Assembly (NCBI GenBank): GCA_035559595.1
Contig: DATMBF010000048.1
Span: forward strand, 124,001-188,000
DNA length: 64,000 nt
Direction: 5' to 3'
From: DATMBF01 sp035559595
Lineage (GTDB): Bacteria > Bacteroidota > Ignavibacteria > UBA10030
Every line of letters begins with the position of its first letter. Positions within the stretch are counted from its first letter, which is position 1. The notes beneath the pieces are model-generated. The model did not search any database and was not told the origin of the DNA. It saw only the letters and a program-made list of their open reading frames with translations. A program made the position numbers and the translations under genes. Shown piece after piece: positions 37,109 through 46,101 of the stretch.

Positions 37109-37160
37109 GCAAATTCAGGGATTGGAGGAATCCTGACGGCGGTGCGTACACCAGCGCAGG

Positions 37161-38252
37161 TCAATGAGACCTCAACAGTTGTTCGCACGCATCAACCACG
37201 CGCTGTGGAGAAAGGTACTCCATACATCGATACTCGGGGTTCTGACAGGAGGGGAGATAGAAGCACTGACAGGGGAGTTCCGGTTCAATAATCGTTCCCA
37301 GCCCGTACAGCTCAAACTCATGCCTGTTGAAGATATTGTTCAGCAGCACAACCTTCTTTCCCCTTCCGATAGCAATGTGGAGCGCCATGGTTACTCCGGT
37401 CACCACAAGGTCACATTGATCCACGAGGTTAATAAACTGCTTCAGGGGAAAATGCCCGAGATACTTCACGCCAGCCGCTTTTGCGACTCGTACGTTCCGC
37501 TTGTGTTCCTCTTCGCCTCCAAGCAAAACAACTTCGTATCCTTTGCGTTTCAGCGCTTTTGCAACCGATACCCAATTCTTCTCGTCCCAGAGACGGGAAA
37601 TCCATCGCTCGCCGCAGCCGGTATTCAAACCGACAATCTTCTTTTTCTTGTTAAGCCGCCAGCGAGGAGCGTTGTCTGCAAAATTGTCGAGAATGTACCG
37701 CTCCCCGTTGAACCGAAACCCGCAGATCTCAAAGGTCTCTTCGAGATAGCTTTTCGTATTTGATTTGTTGAGATCGTCGAATATCCCTGTTAGATATTTC
37801 GATTCGGCGGCTGTATCGGCAGGAGCGATAATGCCATCCTTGAGGATAAATCCGCGTTTCTCCTTGGCCTGAATCTGACTTGCGAGTGCACAGGCTTCTC
37901 TGTCTTTATCAAGATTATAAAGAAGATCGAACGGGATTGAGCGGAGTGAAATGATATTCCGGAGAGAAAACGCGAGGGGCTCGTCAACCGCCTTTGGAAG
38001 AACCTCAGGGGTATGCGTTATCCAGAATACCCTGCTGCGCGGGAAATCCTGTTTGATCCTCTGGATGAGTGGTGTCGTGCGTATAACATCTCCAATAGCG
38101 CCAAGCTTAATTACGAGAACGCGCTTATCGGTCGGATCATAAAACTTGCAGTCAACGCCCGCCTCATCGACGCAATGGACGCCGTGTTCCTTGTGAGGCT
38201 GGCAAGGCACGTCGCCCCGGAAATGACGGCAGTCTGTCTTGAGGGGAATCAT
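37161..38252 (-). CDS. GT9-family (heptosyltransferase-like) glycosyltransferase with Cys/His-rich N-terminus
   Basis: 363 residues. After a 45-residue extension comes the GT9 start VLVIKLGAIGDVIRTTPLI. Downstream are VGLNTGCGERWISRLWDEKNW, YEVVLLGGEEEHK and DLVVTGVTMALHIAIGRGKKVVLL, the donor-side motifs of ADP-heptose/LPS heptosyltransferases. The extension has Cys8, His10, Cys17, His20, His24, Cys27 and Cys35, suggesting a metal site. The C-terminal region has more cysteines (CQCFYLPSC, YRC). The ATG overlaps the stop of the upstream membrane transferase (ATGA). Confidence 0.9.
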   Translation of the reverse strand: MIPLKTDCRHFRGDVPCQPHKEHGVHCVDEAGVDCKFYDPTDKRVLVIKLGAIGDVIRTTPLIQRIKQDFPRSRVFWITHTPEVLPKAVDEPLAFSLRNIISLRSIPFDLLYNLDKDREACALASQIQAKEKRGFILKDGIIAPADTAAESKYLTGIFDDLNKSNTKSYLEETFEICGFRFNGERYILDNFADNAPRWRLNKKKKIVGLNTGCGERWISRLWDEKNWVSVAKALKRKGYEVVLLGGEEEHKRNVRVAKAAGVKYLGHFPLKQFINLVDQCDLVVTGVTMALHIAIGRGKKVVLLNNIFNRHEFELYGLGTIIEPELPCQCFYLPSCQNPEYRCMEYLSPQRVVDACEQLLRSH

Positions 38253-39667
38253 CGGCGGACCTCGAGAACACGTATTTCTCTGCTCGTGCCGGGAAAGTAG
38301 GTCAAAACCTCTCGAAGTCCCAATTGCTCAACAAGACGACTGTCCTGAAGCAACGGAACGAGCTGCGGGCGAAAGACCCTGGTGACACCCTGATGGAGGA
38401 CCAAATATCGGGCGCGGCCGGCCCGGAAAAGGGCAAGAAGCGTATCGAGAGGCTCGTTAGGGATCATTTCGAATCGTCCGCCTGCATAGAATGCCGTGTA
38501 AGGTTTCCGATCCCAGAGAACGTCGGTGCGTTGAGTAACGGATTGGAGCGCGCGGCCTGTTTCTCTCATTTCGGGAAACTCTTCGTCGGGCTGTGCTGCA
38601 ATCCTGATGGTGGGCAGGAAACTGAGCAGCGTGACGGCTGTGAGAAGCAATCCGCTCCACCACCATTTAGCCTTCTGAATGGCAAGCATGGCAAAAATGG
38701 CCAGGAAGGGGAAATACTGAAGGACAAACCGTTCAGATGGATTGAGTCCGAAGAGCGGAACCAGGAGAAACATTGCAAGACCTGCAAGAAGAGCATTGCG
38801 GTATCGATATATCCCGACAAGACTGACGACAACCAGGGGGAAACCGCCGTATTTGAAGAGGCGAACACTATATTCCCAAAAGCGCCAGGGATAGTTTTGG
38901 ATTGCTGATTTCACAGCCTCACTCATGCTCGTTTCAACTTCCATCCGTTCTCGCGCAACATTGGCTTTCCAGTCTTTCTCCCATACACGAATGTTCATCG
39001 ATTTCGGAGTAAGTGTCCACGTTCCTGTCTCTACTCTTAAATGCAGAACGTAGGGGATTGCAAACACGGCAAATCCGATTGCTCCCCAGAGGAGCGGTTT
39101 GAATTGTTTTTGGAACAGAAGGATCAACATGAGGAGTCCAAAAAAAACCAGGGCCTCCGGTCGAATGAGGTACGCGATTCCGCCTGCCAAACCGAACGGT
39201 ACCATCCGTCCGTAGACGTACAGCGCGAATGCTGAAACTGCAAAGAACAGATATGCGCTTTCCGACATCGAGATGGCTCCGTAGCGAATCATCAGTGGGT
39301 TGAAGGTCACCACGAGAACCGCTGCGAAGGCGAGACCGGGCTTCAAGAACTTCTTGGAAAGGTAGTAGAATGGGATCGGCAGGAGGCTCCCGAAAACAAG
39401 AGAAACCGTTTGAGCTGCACGAACACCGTCGGAAACAAAGAGGCGGACAGCTTCGATGAGCATCGGGTAGCCCGGTGGGAAGACCCATCGCCATGCCTCA
39501 TCACGAAAGAAGTTAATGTAGTATGCGCCGTCCCACGTGACGAATTCGAGATCATCAAGAAGAGAATAGCGGGCGACAAAAGCGAGGATGACGATACCGC
39601 CAAGGACATTCCGCTCCATCTCGCGGGGTAAGCGAGCTCGCGATTGTGCGTTGGATGGTTGCTTCAT
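38249..39667 (-). CDS. GT-C-type membrane glycosyltransferase (PMT/ArnT-like)
   Basis: 472 residues. About ten transmembrane helices. The first extracytoplasmic loop contains the acidic motif TWDGAYYINF, typical of the catalytic Asp in PMT_2/GT39-like enzymes that use polyprenyl-phosphate sugars. A soluble C-terminal part (~380-472, PDEEFPEMRETGRALQS) follows. The downstream GT9 start overlaps its stop. The DPM1-like gene directly upstream could supply the polyprenyl-phosphate sugar donor (inference). Confidence 0.86.
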   Translation of the reverse strand: MKQPSNAQSRARLPREMERNVLGGIVILAFVARYSLLDDLEFVTWDGAYYINFFRDEAWRWVFPPGYPMLIEAVRLFVSDGVRAAQTVSLVFGSLLPIPFYYLSKKFLKPGLAFAAVLVVTFNPLMIRYGAISMSESAYLFFAVSAFALYVYGRMVPFGLAGGIAYLIRPEALVFFGLLMLILLFQKQFKPLLWGAIGFAVFAIPYVLHLRVETGTWTLTPKSMNIRVWEKDWKANVARERMEVETSMSEAVKSAIQNYPWRFWEYSVRLFKYGGFPLVVVSLVGIYRYRNALLAGLAMFLLVPLFGLNPSERFVLQYFPFLAIFAMLAIQKAKWWWSGLLLTAVTLLSFLPTIRIAAQPDEEFPEMRETGRALQSVTQRTDVLWDRKPYTAFYAGGRFEMIPNEPLDTLLALFRAGRARYLVLHQGVTRVFRPQLVPLLQDSRLVEQLGLREVLTYFPGTSREIRVLEVRR

Positions 39668-39678
39668 GGTGAAATTGA

Positions 39679-40668
39679 CTACTTCAGCACATCCCGGATG
39701 GAGTAGGTCTGCTCATCCCGTTCTTGGCGGCTGATCATCTCCCCCAACAATCCGATCGAGATAAACTGGATTCCGATAATAATGAACAGGAATCCCACCA
39801 AAAAGAGAGGACGATTGCTCAATGACGTGCGCCCCAGCAACCACTCGATGGAGAGGTAGATGTCGATCCCGGCCCCAATGATGAACGAGATGATTCCCCA
39901 GACGCCAAAGAGGTGTAATGGCCGGCGAATGTATCGGGTTGTAAACAGCACGGTCAGCAAATCGAGGAATCCCTTAAAGAATCTGCTTATACCGAACTTC
40001 GTGTGGCCGTATTTCCTTGCGTGGTGGCGGACGACCTTTTCACCAACGCGGTAGCCGGCCCAGTGAGCGAGAACCGGTATGTAGCGGTGGAGTTCCCCGT
40101 ACACGTTGATCTCTTTAACAACTTCCTTTCGATAAGCTTTCAGTCCGCAGTTGAAATCGTGAATTGGAATGCCGGTGAGTTTTCCGGTGACAAAGTTGAA
40201 AAAGCGGGAGGGAATCGTTTTCGTCAGCGGATCGTTTCGTTTCTTCTTCCAGCCCGAGATCAGGTCATAGTTATCCCCCAGTGCTTCGACTAGTCCCGGG
40301 ATCTCTTCGGGATCATCCTGCAAATCGGCATCGAGGGTGACCACGTATTGCCCCTGTGCTTCCTTGAATCCCACTGAGAGAGCGGCCGATTTGCCGAAAT
40401 TCCGGCGGAAGCGGATGACCTTGACGTTTGAATACTTCTCCTGGATCTGCGTCAATACCCTGAACGAATCGTCTGTGCTGCCGTCATCGACGAAAATAAC
40501 TTCGAAGGGTTTGCCGGCATGCTTCAAAACATCTTGAAGCTTTGCGAACAGTTCGGGGATGGACTCTGCCTCGTTATAGAGTGGTACGACCACCGAGAGA
40601 ACAATGCCGCGTGTTCGCTTTGCGTTGGTGGGGGATTTGATATGTTGAGCTTTCTTAAGGGTCGGCAT
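39679..40668 (-). CDS. Polyprenyl-phosphate glycosyltransferase (DPM1/GtrB-like GT2)
   Basis: About 329 residues from the ATG at 40668; the frame opens at a TTG 23 codons earlier, without support. GT2 motifs: SVVVPLYNEAESIPELF, VIFVDDGSTDDSF, VTLDADLQDDPEEIPGLV and a QRRR-like YDLISGWKKKRNDPL. Two C-terminal helices (LFGVWGIISFIIGAGIDIYL, FLVGFLFIIIGIQFISIGLLG) match the GtrB/ArnC layout. Such enzymes transfer a sugar to undecaprenyl phosphate for use outside by GT-C enzymes, such as the one encoded 12 nt downstream. This is the first gene of the minus-strand glycan cluster and is divergent from rsmA. Confidence 0.92.
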   Translation of the reverse strand: MPTLKKAQHIKSPTNAKRTRGIVLSVVVPLYNEAESIPELFAKLQDVLKHAGKPFEVIFVDDGSTDDSFRVLTQIQEKYSNVKVIRFRRNFGKSAALSVGFKEAQGQYVVTLDADLQDDPEEIPGLVEALGDNYDLISGWKKKRNDPLTKTIPSRFFNFVTGKLTGIPIHDFNCGLKAYRKEVVKEINVYGELHRYIPVLAHWAGYRVGEKVVRHHARKYGHTKFGISRFFKGFLDLLTVLFTTRYIRRPLHLFGVWGIISFIIGAGIDIYLSIEWLLGRTSLSNRPLFLVGFLFIIIGIQFISIGLLGEMISRQERDEQTYSIRDVLK

Positions 40669-40891
40669 TGGGATGCGAGGTGATGAAACCTCTTGTGTTG
40701 CGAGCAAAGTAAGAGAAAATGGAGGGAAATGCAACAAACCTGAGGAAGGTGGAGTCCGTCTTCACAAGGTCCGCTGTCGAACGAGAGGTCAATGTTCCCT
40801 CGCACTGGAGGAACACAACTTCATTGAAATTCGCAACCCCCTTCGCTATATTATCGAAGTTCATTCGTGAGTTGCCCGGCTCGTTCGATGC

Positions 40892-41710
40892 ATGATTACG
40901 CCAAAAAAATCTCTCGGACAGAATTTCCTGCGGGACGACAATGTTGCGCGGAAGATTGTCCAGCATCTGCATCTGAACCCTGCCGATATCGTCCTCGAAA
41001 TCGGGCCGGGATCGGGAATGCTGACGAAGTATCTCGTTGGAAAATGCCGGAGACTGATCGGCGTTGAGATTGACCAAAGAGCAGTTGATCTGCTGAGAGA
41101 AACAGTAGGGGAGGATATGGAGATTCTTGCTCAAGATATTCGCACCGTTAATCTCCGGGAGGTTGGCCGTGAGAGTGCAACTCCCCTCCGTGTTGTTGGC
41201 AACATTCCGTATTACATCACGAGCGAGATTCTCTTCTGGCTCTTCGAGCATCGCGAGGTTGTCCAGGATGCGACACTGATGATGCAGATCGAGGTCGCGC
41301 GAAGACTCAACGCCAAACCGAGAACGAAAGAGTATGGCATTCTCTCCGTTGCGTCGCAATTCTATGCCGAACCCCGGTTGTTGTTTAAGGTTTCACCAAA
41401 TTCTTTTTTTCCGCCTCCCGAAGTGGAGTCTGCCGTCGTCAACCTTGTTTTTAAGAAGACCGTACCGGATTGTGACAGAGAATTGTTCCATATCGTTGTG
41501 CGATCAACATTTGGAAAAAGGCGGAAAACGCTGAGAAATGGACTGAAATACCTGGGCATCGAAGAGGCGAAACTCGATAAACTTCATTTTGACCTCTCGC
41601 GACGTCCCGAAGAGCTCTCCGTACAGGATTTTGTAACGCTGACGCAGGAGCTTAGTAGTTGGCGTATAGCAGTTGAAGATGATAGATCGTTGGAATCAAA
41701 ACGTGACTGA
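40892..41710 (+). CDS. rsmA: 16S rRNA (adenine(1518)-N6/adenine(1519)-N6)-dimethyltransferase
   Basis: 272 residues. Classic KsgA/RsmA motifs: KSLGQNFLRDDNVA at the N-terminus, VLEIGPGSGMLTKYLV (SAM site), GVEIDQRAVDLL, and VVGNIPYYITSEILFWL carrying the catalytic NIPY motif. The C-terminal helical part contains FPPPEVESAVV. It dimethylates two adjacent adenosines near the 3' end of 16S rRNA. The stop lies 32 nt inside the mgtE reading frame, so the two are probably co-transcribed. The 220-bp upstream gap is shared with the divergent GT2 gene. Confidence 0.97.
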   Translation: MITPKKSLGQNFLRDDNVARKIVQHLHLNPADIVLEIGPGSGMLTKYLVGKCRRLIGVEIDQRAVDLLRETVGEDMEILAQDIRTVNLREVGRESATPLRVVGNIPYYITSEILFWLFEHREVVQDATLMMQIEVARRLNAKPRTKEYGILSVASQFYAEPRLLFKVSPNSFFPPPEVESAVVNLVFKKTVPDCDRELFHIVVRSTFGKRRKTLRNGLKYLGIEEAKLDKLHFDLSRRPEELSVQDFVTLTQELSSWRIAVEDDRSLESKRD

Positions 41711-43112
41711 CCGTGATAAACATCCAGAGTCGGTAAGCAGCGAACACGAGGAACCTCGTTACCTCATCGAAGTTGACGATGAGTTGATGGCCGATATCGA
41801 GGATCTCGTCAAATCCCGATCCGACTACTTGCTCCTGAATATCCTGCAAGATCTCCACGCCGGTGACATTGCGCACATTATCAACGGGTTGGAGGTGGAG
41901 GACGGGGAGTACGTTTTCGGCTTACTGCCGGACGACCTGGCAAGCGACGTCCTGTTGGATCTGGATGAAGTGCACCGCGAGCATCTTCTGTCCAGATTAC
42001 CGGAGGAACGTCTTCGGTCCATCGTCAAGGAAATGGATTCCGATGATGCTGCGGATATTGTCGGCCAGCTCTCCGAGGACAAAGCGGAAGAGATTCTGGA
42101 AACGATGGATGTGCAGGACTCCTCCAACGTTGAGGAACTCCTGCGGTATGACGAAAGTACGGCGGGCGGAATCATGGCCAAAGAGATTGCCGTGGTTCAC
42201 CGCAACGACACTGTCAAAAAAGCAATCAAAGAAGTGCGGCGAATGGCCAAGCTCACAACGCATGTCTATAACGTGTACGTTGTCGATGACCACGGAATTC
42301 TCGTCGGTACCGTTCCGATTCAGAATCTACTTCTCCACGCGCCGAACAAGAGAATGTACAAGATCATGGATCCGGAGCCGATTAGCGTTACCACCGATGT
42401 CGATCAGGAGGAAGTTGCGCAGATCTTCAAGAAACACGATATCGTTTCACTGCCCGTCACCGATACGGCTGGCAAGCTCCTCGGTCGGATCACTGTTGAC
42501 GACGTTGTTGATGTGTTGGAAGAAGAACATGAGGAAGATGTGGCGCGAATGGTGGGGTCGGCGGCGGAAGAAATGGAGCGTCGTTCGCCAGCCCAGATCG
42601 CCGCTCTGCGCTTGCCGTGGGTGCTTATTACTCTTCTCCTGCAAATGGTTGCAGGTGTTGTGGTTCACCGTTTCAATCAAACCCTCTCGCAGGTTATTCT
42701 CTTGGCCTCGTTCATGCCGATTATCTCCGCACTCTCAGGAAACACCGGGCTCCAGTCGGCGGCGGTCGTCGTGCGTGGACTCGCGACCGGACACATCCAG
42801 CTCAATCGATGGTGGCAGCCTATTGTCCGCCAGTTTCAGATAACACTCATCATCGGGGCAGTCTGCGGAATTGTCCTGGGGATTGTCGGGGCATACTGGC
42901 ATGGGAAGGCACTTTTCGGCGTTGTTGTCGGTGTTTCCATGTTTCTCTCTATCAATATTTCAGGTTTTGTGGGAACCGCAACGCCAATGGTCTCAAAGAG
43001 TCTCGGCTTCGACCCTGCCATCACGGCCGGTCCGTTTGAAACCGCCTTCCAGGACATTGTGGGAATCACCATTTTCCTCTCGATTGCGACGCTTCTCCTC
43101 CACTGGCTGTAG
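41679..43112 (+). CDS. mgtE: MgtE-family magnesium transporter
   Basis: About 477 residues from the ATG at 41679 (a TTG at 41673 is the longer option). An acidic N-terminal helical domain (~25-150: LPDDLASDVLLDLDE, DAADIVGQLSEDKAEEIL) is followed by two CBS domains (~150-285) that sense Mg2+. Five transmembrane helices then follow with SGNTGLQSAAVVVRGLATG and the second pore region PAITAGPFETAFQDIVGITIF. Length and order match MgtE channels. It overlaps rsmA by 32 nt. Confidence 0.97.
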   Translation: MIDRWNQNVTDRDKHPESVSSEHEEPRYLIEVDDELMADIEDLVKSRSDYLLLNILQDLHAGDIAHIINGLEVEDGEYVFGLLPDDLASDVLLDLDEVHREHLLSRLPEERLRSIVKEMDSDDAADIVGQLSEDKAEEILETMDVQDSSNVEELLRYDESTAGGIMAKEIAVVHRNDTVKKAIKEVRRMAKLTTHVYNVYVVDDHGILVGTVPIQNLLLHAPNKRMYKIMDPEPISVTTDVDQEEVAQIFKKHDIVSLPVTDTAGKLLGRITVDDVVDVLEEEHEEDVARMVGSAAEEMERRSPAQIAALRLPWVLITLLLQMVAGVVVHRFNQTLSQVILLASFMPIISALSGNTGLQSAAVVVRGLATGHIQLNRWWQPIVRQFQITLIIGAVCGIVLGIVGAYWHGKALFGVVVGVSMFLSINISGFVGTATPMVSKSLGFDPAITAGPFETAFQDIVGITIFLSIATLLLHWL

Positions 43113-43133
43113 ATTCCGGCCCTTCCACGTCAA

Positions 43134-44066
43134 ATGAACCTTCGAAAATCTCTGTCAGCTCTTGCCCCTGCAGATTTTGTCACTATCTCTTTCTTTCTCT
43201 TTCTTACCGCCTTGAACATTGCGTTTCACGCGCGTGTGAACGAATGGCTCCTGCTGGTTGTTGTCAATCTGATTGTTGTCGGGGCGATTGTTTGGCTTGC
43301 GAACGCGGCCGAGCGAAAACAAACTCGACTCCTCATTGGCCTGCATCGTTGGTATCTCTATGTTGCGGTGTTAAGCGTCTTCAAAGAGCTCTATCTTATG
43401 GTTCATCCCATTCATCCGATCGATTATGACGAGCTTTTCATAGCCATTGATCGATGGATGTTTGGTGTCGATCCCACAGTGTGGATGTCGCAATTCATCA
43501 ATCCCATCCTTACCGAACTGCTTCAGCTTGCCTATTTTGCGTACTACATCATCTTTATTATTCTCGGGGTGGAGCTGTACAGACATTATCCAATCCAGAC
43601 CTTCGACCATGCAGCGTTCATGATTGTCTATGGGTTCTACCTCTCATACGTCGGCTACTTCATGCTTCCTGCTGTCGGGCCGAGGTTCACGCTGCACGAT
43701 TTCGCAATGATGGATGCAGAGTTGCCAGGGATGTTCATTGCGGAATATTTGCGAGCGTTTATCAATTGGGCGGAGTCGATCCCCCGTAACGTCCCGAATC
43801 CCGCCGACTACGTACAGCGAGATGTCTTTCCAAGTGGTCACACGCAATTGGCATTGGTTGTCACATGGCTGGCGTTCATCCATCGCACGAAGAAACGATG
43901 GATCATCGCTGTCATTACCGCCTTGATGATTATCGGTACAGTGTACCTCCGCTACCATTACGTGATCGATCTCGTCGGCGGAGTCATCTTCTTTCTCGTA
44001 ACAATCTGGACAGGAAGCAGGCTCGAGTCATGGTGGGATCGAGCAAGAAAACAACTTCCTGCATGA
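43134..44066 (+). CDS. PAP2-superfamily membrane phosphatase / phosphotransferase
   Basis: 310 residues with several transmembrane helices. PAP2 catalytic motifs: DVFPSGHTQLALVVTW (PSGH) and YLRYHYVIDLVGGVIFF (R-x5-H-x3-D). The N-terminal half has the DYDELFIAIDRWMFGVDPT motif and FAYYIIFIILG, shared with inositol-phosphorylceramide-synthase-like PAP2 proteins. Members dephosphorylate lipid phosphates or exchange phospho-headgroups. It starts 21 nt after mgtE and may be co-transcribed, though no functional link is evident. Confidence 0.9.
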   Translation: MNLRKSLSALAPADFVTISFFLFLTALNIAFHARVNEWLLLVVVNLIVVGAIVWLANAAERKQTRLLIGLHRWYLYVAVLSVFKELYLMVHPIHPIDYDELFIAIDRWMFGVDPTVWMSQFINPILTELLQLAYFAYYIIFIILGVELYRHYPIQTFDHAAFMIVYGFYLSYVGYFMLPAVGPRFTLHDFAMMDAELPGMFIAEYLRAFINWAESIPRNVPNPADYVQRDVFPSGHTQLALVVTWLAFIHRTKKRWIIAVITALMIIGTVYLRYHYVIDLVGGVIFFLVTIWTGSRLESWWDRARKQLPA

Positions 44067-44328
44067 TTGAGGTACCGCGTGGTCGATGGGGCGGCCGATC
44101 AGCAGATCGGCGAACATGGCATGAAGATCTGTATCAGCCCGCGCAGGTGCAGGCGCCAATGACCAGATCGGCGGTCACTGCATAAAAACCCCCTCATTGC
44201 CTTTCGACGAAAATTCGAGTAGCTTTGCACGCCTTTGAATCAAGCTTCCATATCACAGGATGAAAGGCTTGTCGTTGATGGCCGCTCCGGGAATGTGCAT
44301 TTGATGGCTTGAGACGGACATTCATTTC

Positions 44329-46077
44329 GTGACTGCAGACTTACCACACACTCCTCAAGTACTACACGGCGTTAAAGAATACGCAACGAGTCGGCCCCGT
44401 GTGCTCGGCTGGCTCCGCAGCGCCGCTCTTCTGGATGGCGACTGGGGGACGAGCATCGCCTACGTCCTTGGTATCAGTTTCGCCCTGTCCGGTTACAGCA
44501 GCTTCTGGTTTCTCATGCTGATGCTGGGGTTCACGGCGCTTATTGCGTTCAACTACGCCCACATCTGCCGTCTTTATCCGAACGGCGGTGGCGTCTATAC
44601 CTCGGTCTATCATCGTTCAAAGACCCTCGCGGTCGTTGGTGCTTTGCTCCTTACGGCAGATTATGTCATTACTGTCGCACTCTCAGTTCTCGACGCGTTC
44701 CATTATCTCAGATTCGGGAGTCCCGAAATCTGGGCCATTGGCACCATTCTCGGGCTTGGTGTTCTCAACTGGTACGGTCCACGTCATAGCGGAGGCTTTG
44801 CAGTCATCATTTCGTCGGTCACGATCGTGACATTTCTCACTATCATTTTTGCGTCGGCGCCACAGTCACTGACAAGGGCTGTGATTATTCCCCCAACCGG
44901 CGGGATTCTTGAGGATTGGTCACAGTTTGTCGGCATCATCCTCGCCATCTCCGGCATTGAAGCGATTTCGAACATGACCGGATTGATGAAGAATCCCGGC
45001 CGCGATTCGGGCCGTGCAATCTTCTCTGTCCTTTCAAAAGTTGTGATTGCAACGGTTTTCCTCGGTCTCGCAATGCATGCCATTCCTGGCTTGACCGGCC
45101 ATACAGAGGATATGGTGAGATACCTTGGCGAGTATTACGTTGGCGACTGGTTCGGATGGGTTGTCGCAATCGCTCTCGGTTTCCTTTTGATCTCCGCCGG
45201 TAACACGGCAATGAACGGCCTGGTCTCCGTGCAGTTTCTAATGTCGGTCGATCGTGAGCTCCCGACAGAGCTTCGCCGACTCAACCGCTACGGAGTTCCT
45301 GTGACGCCTCTTCTGGTGGCCACGGCTGCCCCTGTCATTGTTCTCTTTTTTGTTCATGATGTTCTCACCCTGGCGCAGCTCTACGCGATTGGCGTTGTCG
45401 GTGCTATACTTATCAATGTTGGTTCTACCGCAACAGATTATTCACTCCCTCTCGGTACCCATATGCGTCGCCTCATGTTGGTCTCTGCCGTCTTTCTGTT
45501 CTTGATTGAGGTCTCCATTGCCGTGCAAAAGCCTTCTGCGGCCATCTTTGCTTCCGTGGTATTGGTTGTGGGACTTGGAGCACGTTTTCTCGCTAAGCGT
45601 ACGTATGGGGCTGTGCCTTTGCCCGAGGTTCTGCCGCCGCCCAGCAGAATACGTCGGCGGGTGCGCCGTCGCGTTCCTTCGACACGGTTCCTTGTTGCTG
45701 TCAAAGAGACATCGGAACGCCTGTTAAAGTTCGCCGTTGAAGAGGCAAAAGCGCGAAACGCCTTGCTTGTCATCTTGCGTGTACGTGAAATTGCCGTGGA
45801 TGCGTTGCCGGGTAAACTTGAACTACAGAGCAACGGCATTGAACAACGTATTGAAGAGCTCTGCCAGCGATCAGGCATCGATTATGAAATTGTGACGATC
45901 CCCAGCTATGAAGTTGGTTACACGATCGCCGAGCAGGCGGCAACGTTTGGCGTCGAACGAGTCATTCTCGGTGCAACTCACCGCGGGGTTCTGGAGAATG
46001 CCCTGAAGGGAAATGTGATCCGATCCGTCAGTCAACTGCTTCCTGAAGAAGTACAACTGATCATCTATGGTGGATGA
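44329..46077 (+). CDS. APC-superfamily permease fused to a universal-stress-protein domain
   Basis: 582 residues, GTG start. About twelve transmembrane helices (~35-440) begin with LDGDWGTSIAYVLGISFALSGYS and continue with YPNGGGVYTSVYHRSKTLAVVGALLLTADY, typical of amino-acid/polyamine APC permeases. The C-terminal ~130 residues form a soluble USP-type domain: RFLVAVKETSERLLKFAVEEAK, then VERVILGATHRGVLENALKGN and VIRSVSQLLP. The G-rich loop only partly matches ATP-binding USPs. A USP tail on a permease suggests regulation of uptake by nucleotide or stress state (inference). A second APC permease follows 24 nt later. Confidence 0.93.
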   Translation: MTADLPHTPQVLHGVKEYATSRPRVLGWLRSAALLDGDWGTSIAYVLGISFALSGYSSFWFLMLMLGFTALIAFNYAHICRLYPNGGGVYTSVYHRSKTLAVVGALLLTADYVITVALSVLDAFHYLRFGSPEIWAIGTILGLGVLNWYGPRHSGGFAVIISSVTIVTFLTIIFASAPQSLTRAVIIPPTGGILEDWSQFVGIILAISGIEAISNMTGLMKNPGRDSGRAIFSVLSKVVIATVFLGLAMHAIPGLTGHTEDMVRYLGEYYVGDWFGWVVAIALGFLLISAGNTAMNGLVSVQFLMSVDRELPTELRRLNRYGVPVTPLLVATAAPVIVLFFVHDVLTLAQLYAIGVVGAILINVGSTATDYSLPLGTHMRRLMLVSAVFLFLIEVSIAVQKPSAAIFASVVLVVGLGARFLAKRTYGAVPLPEVLPPPSRIRRRVRRRVPSTRFLVAVKETSERLLKFAVEEAKARNALLVILRVREIAVDALPGKLELQSNGIEQRIEELCQRSGIDYEIVTIPSYEVGYTIAEQAATFGVERVILGATHRGVLENALKGNVIRSVSQLLPEEVQLIIYGG

Positions 46078-46101
46078 AATGCTGAATCTCGGAGAACAGG
46101 A

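Noticed and set aside
36467..37291. Plus-strand 274-codon open frame
   Set aside because: Antisense to a GT4 gene and part of the GT9 gene; no motif.
41863..42843. Plus-strand 326-codon open frame
   Set aside because: Alternative frame inside mgtE; Ser/Arg/Cys-rich shadow composition.
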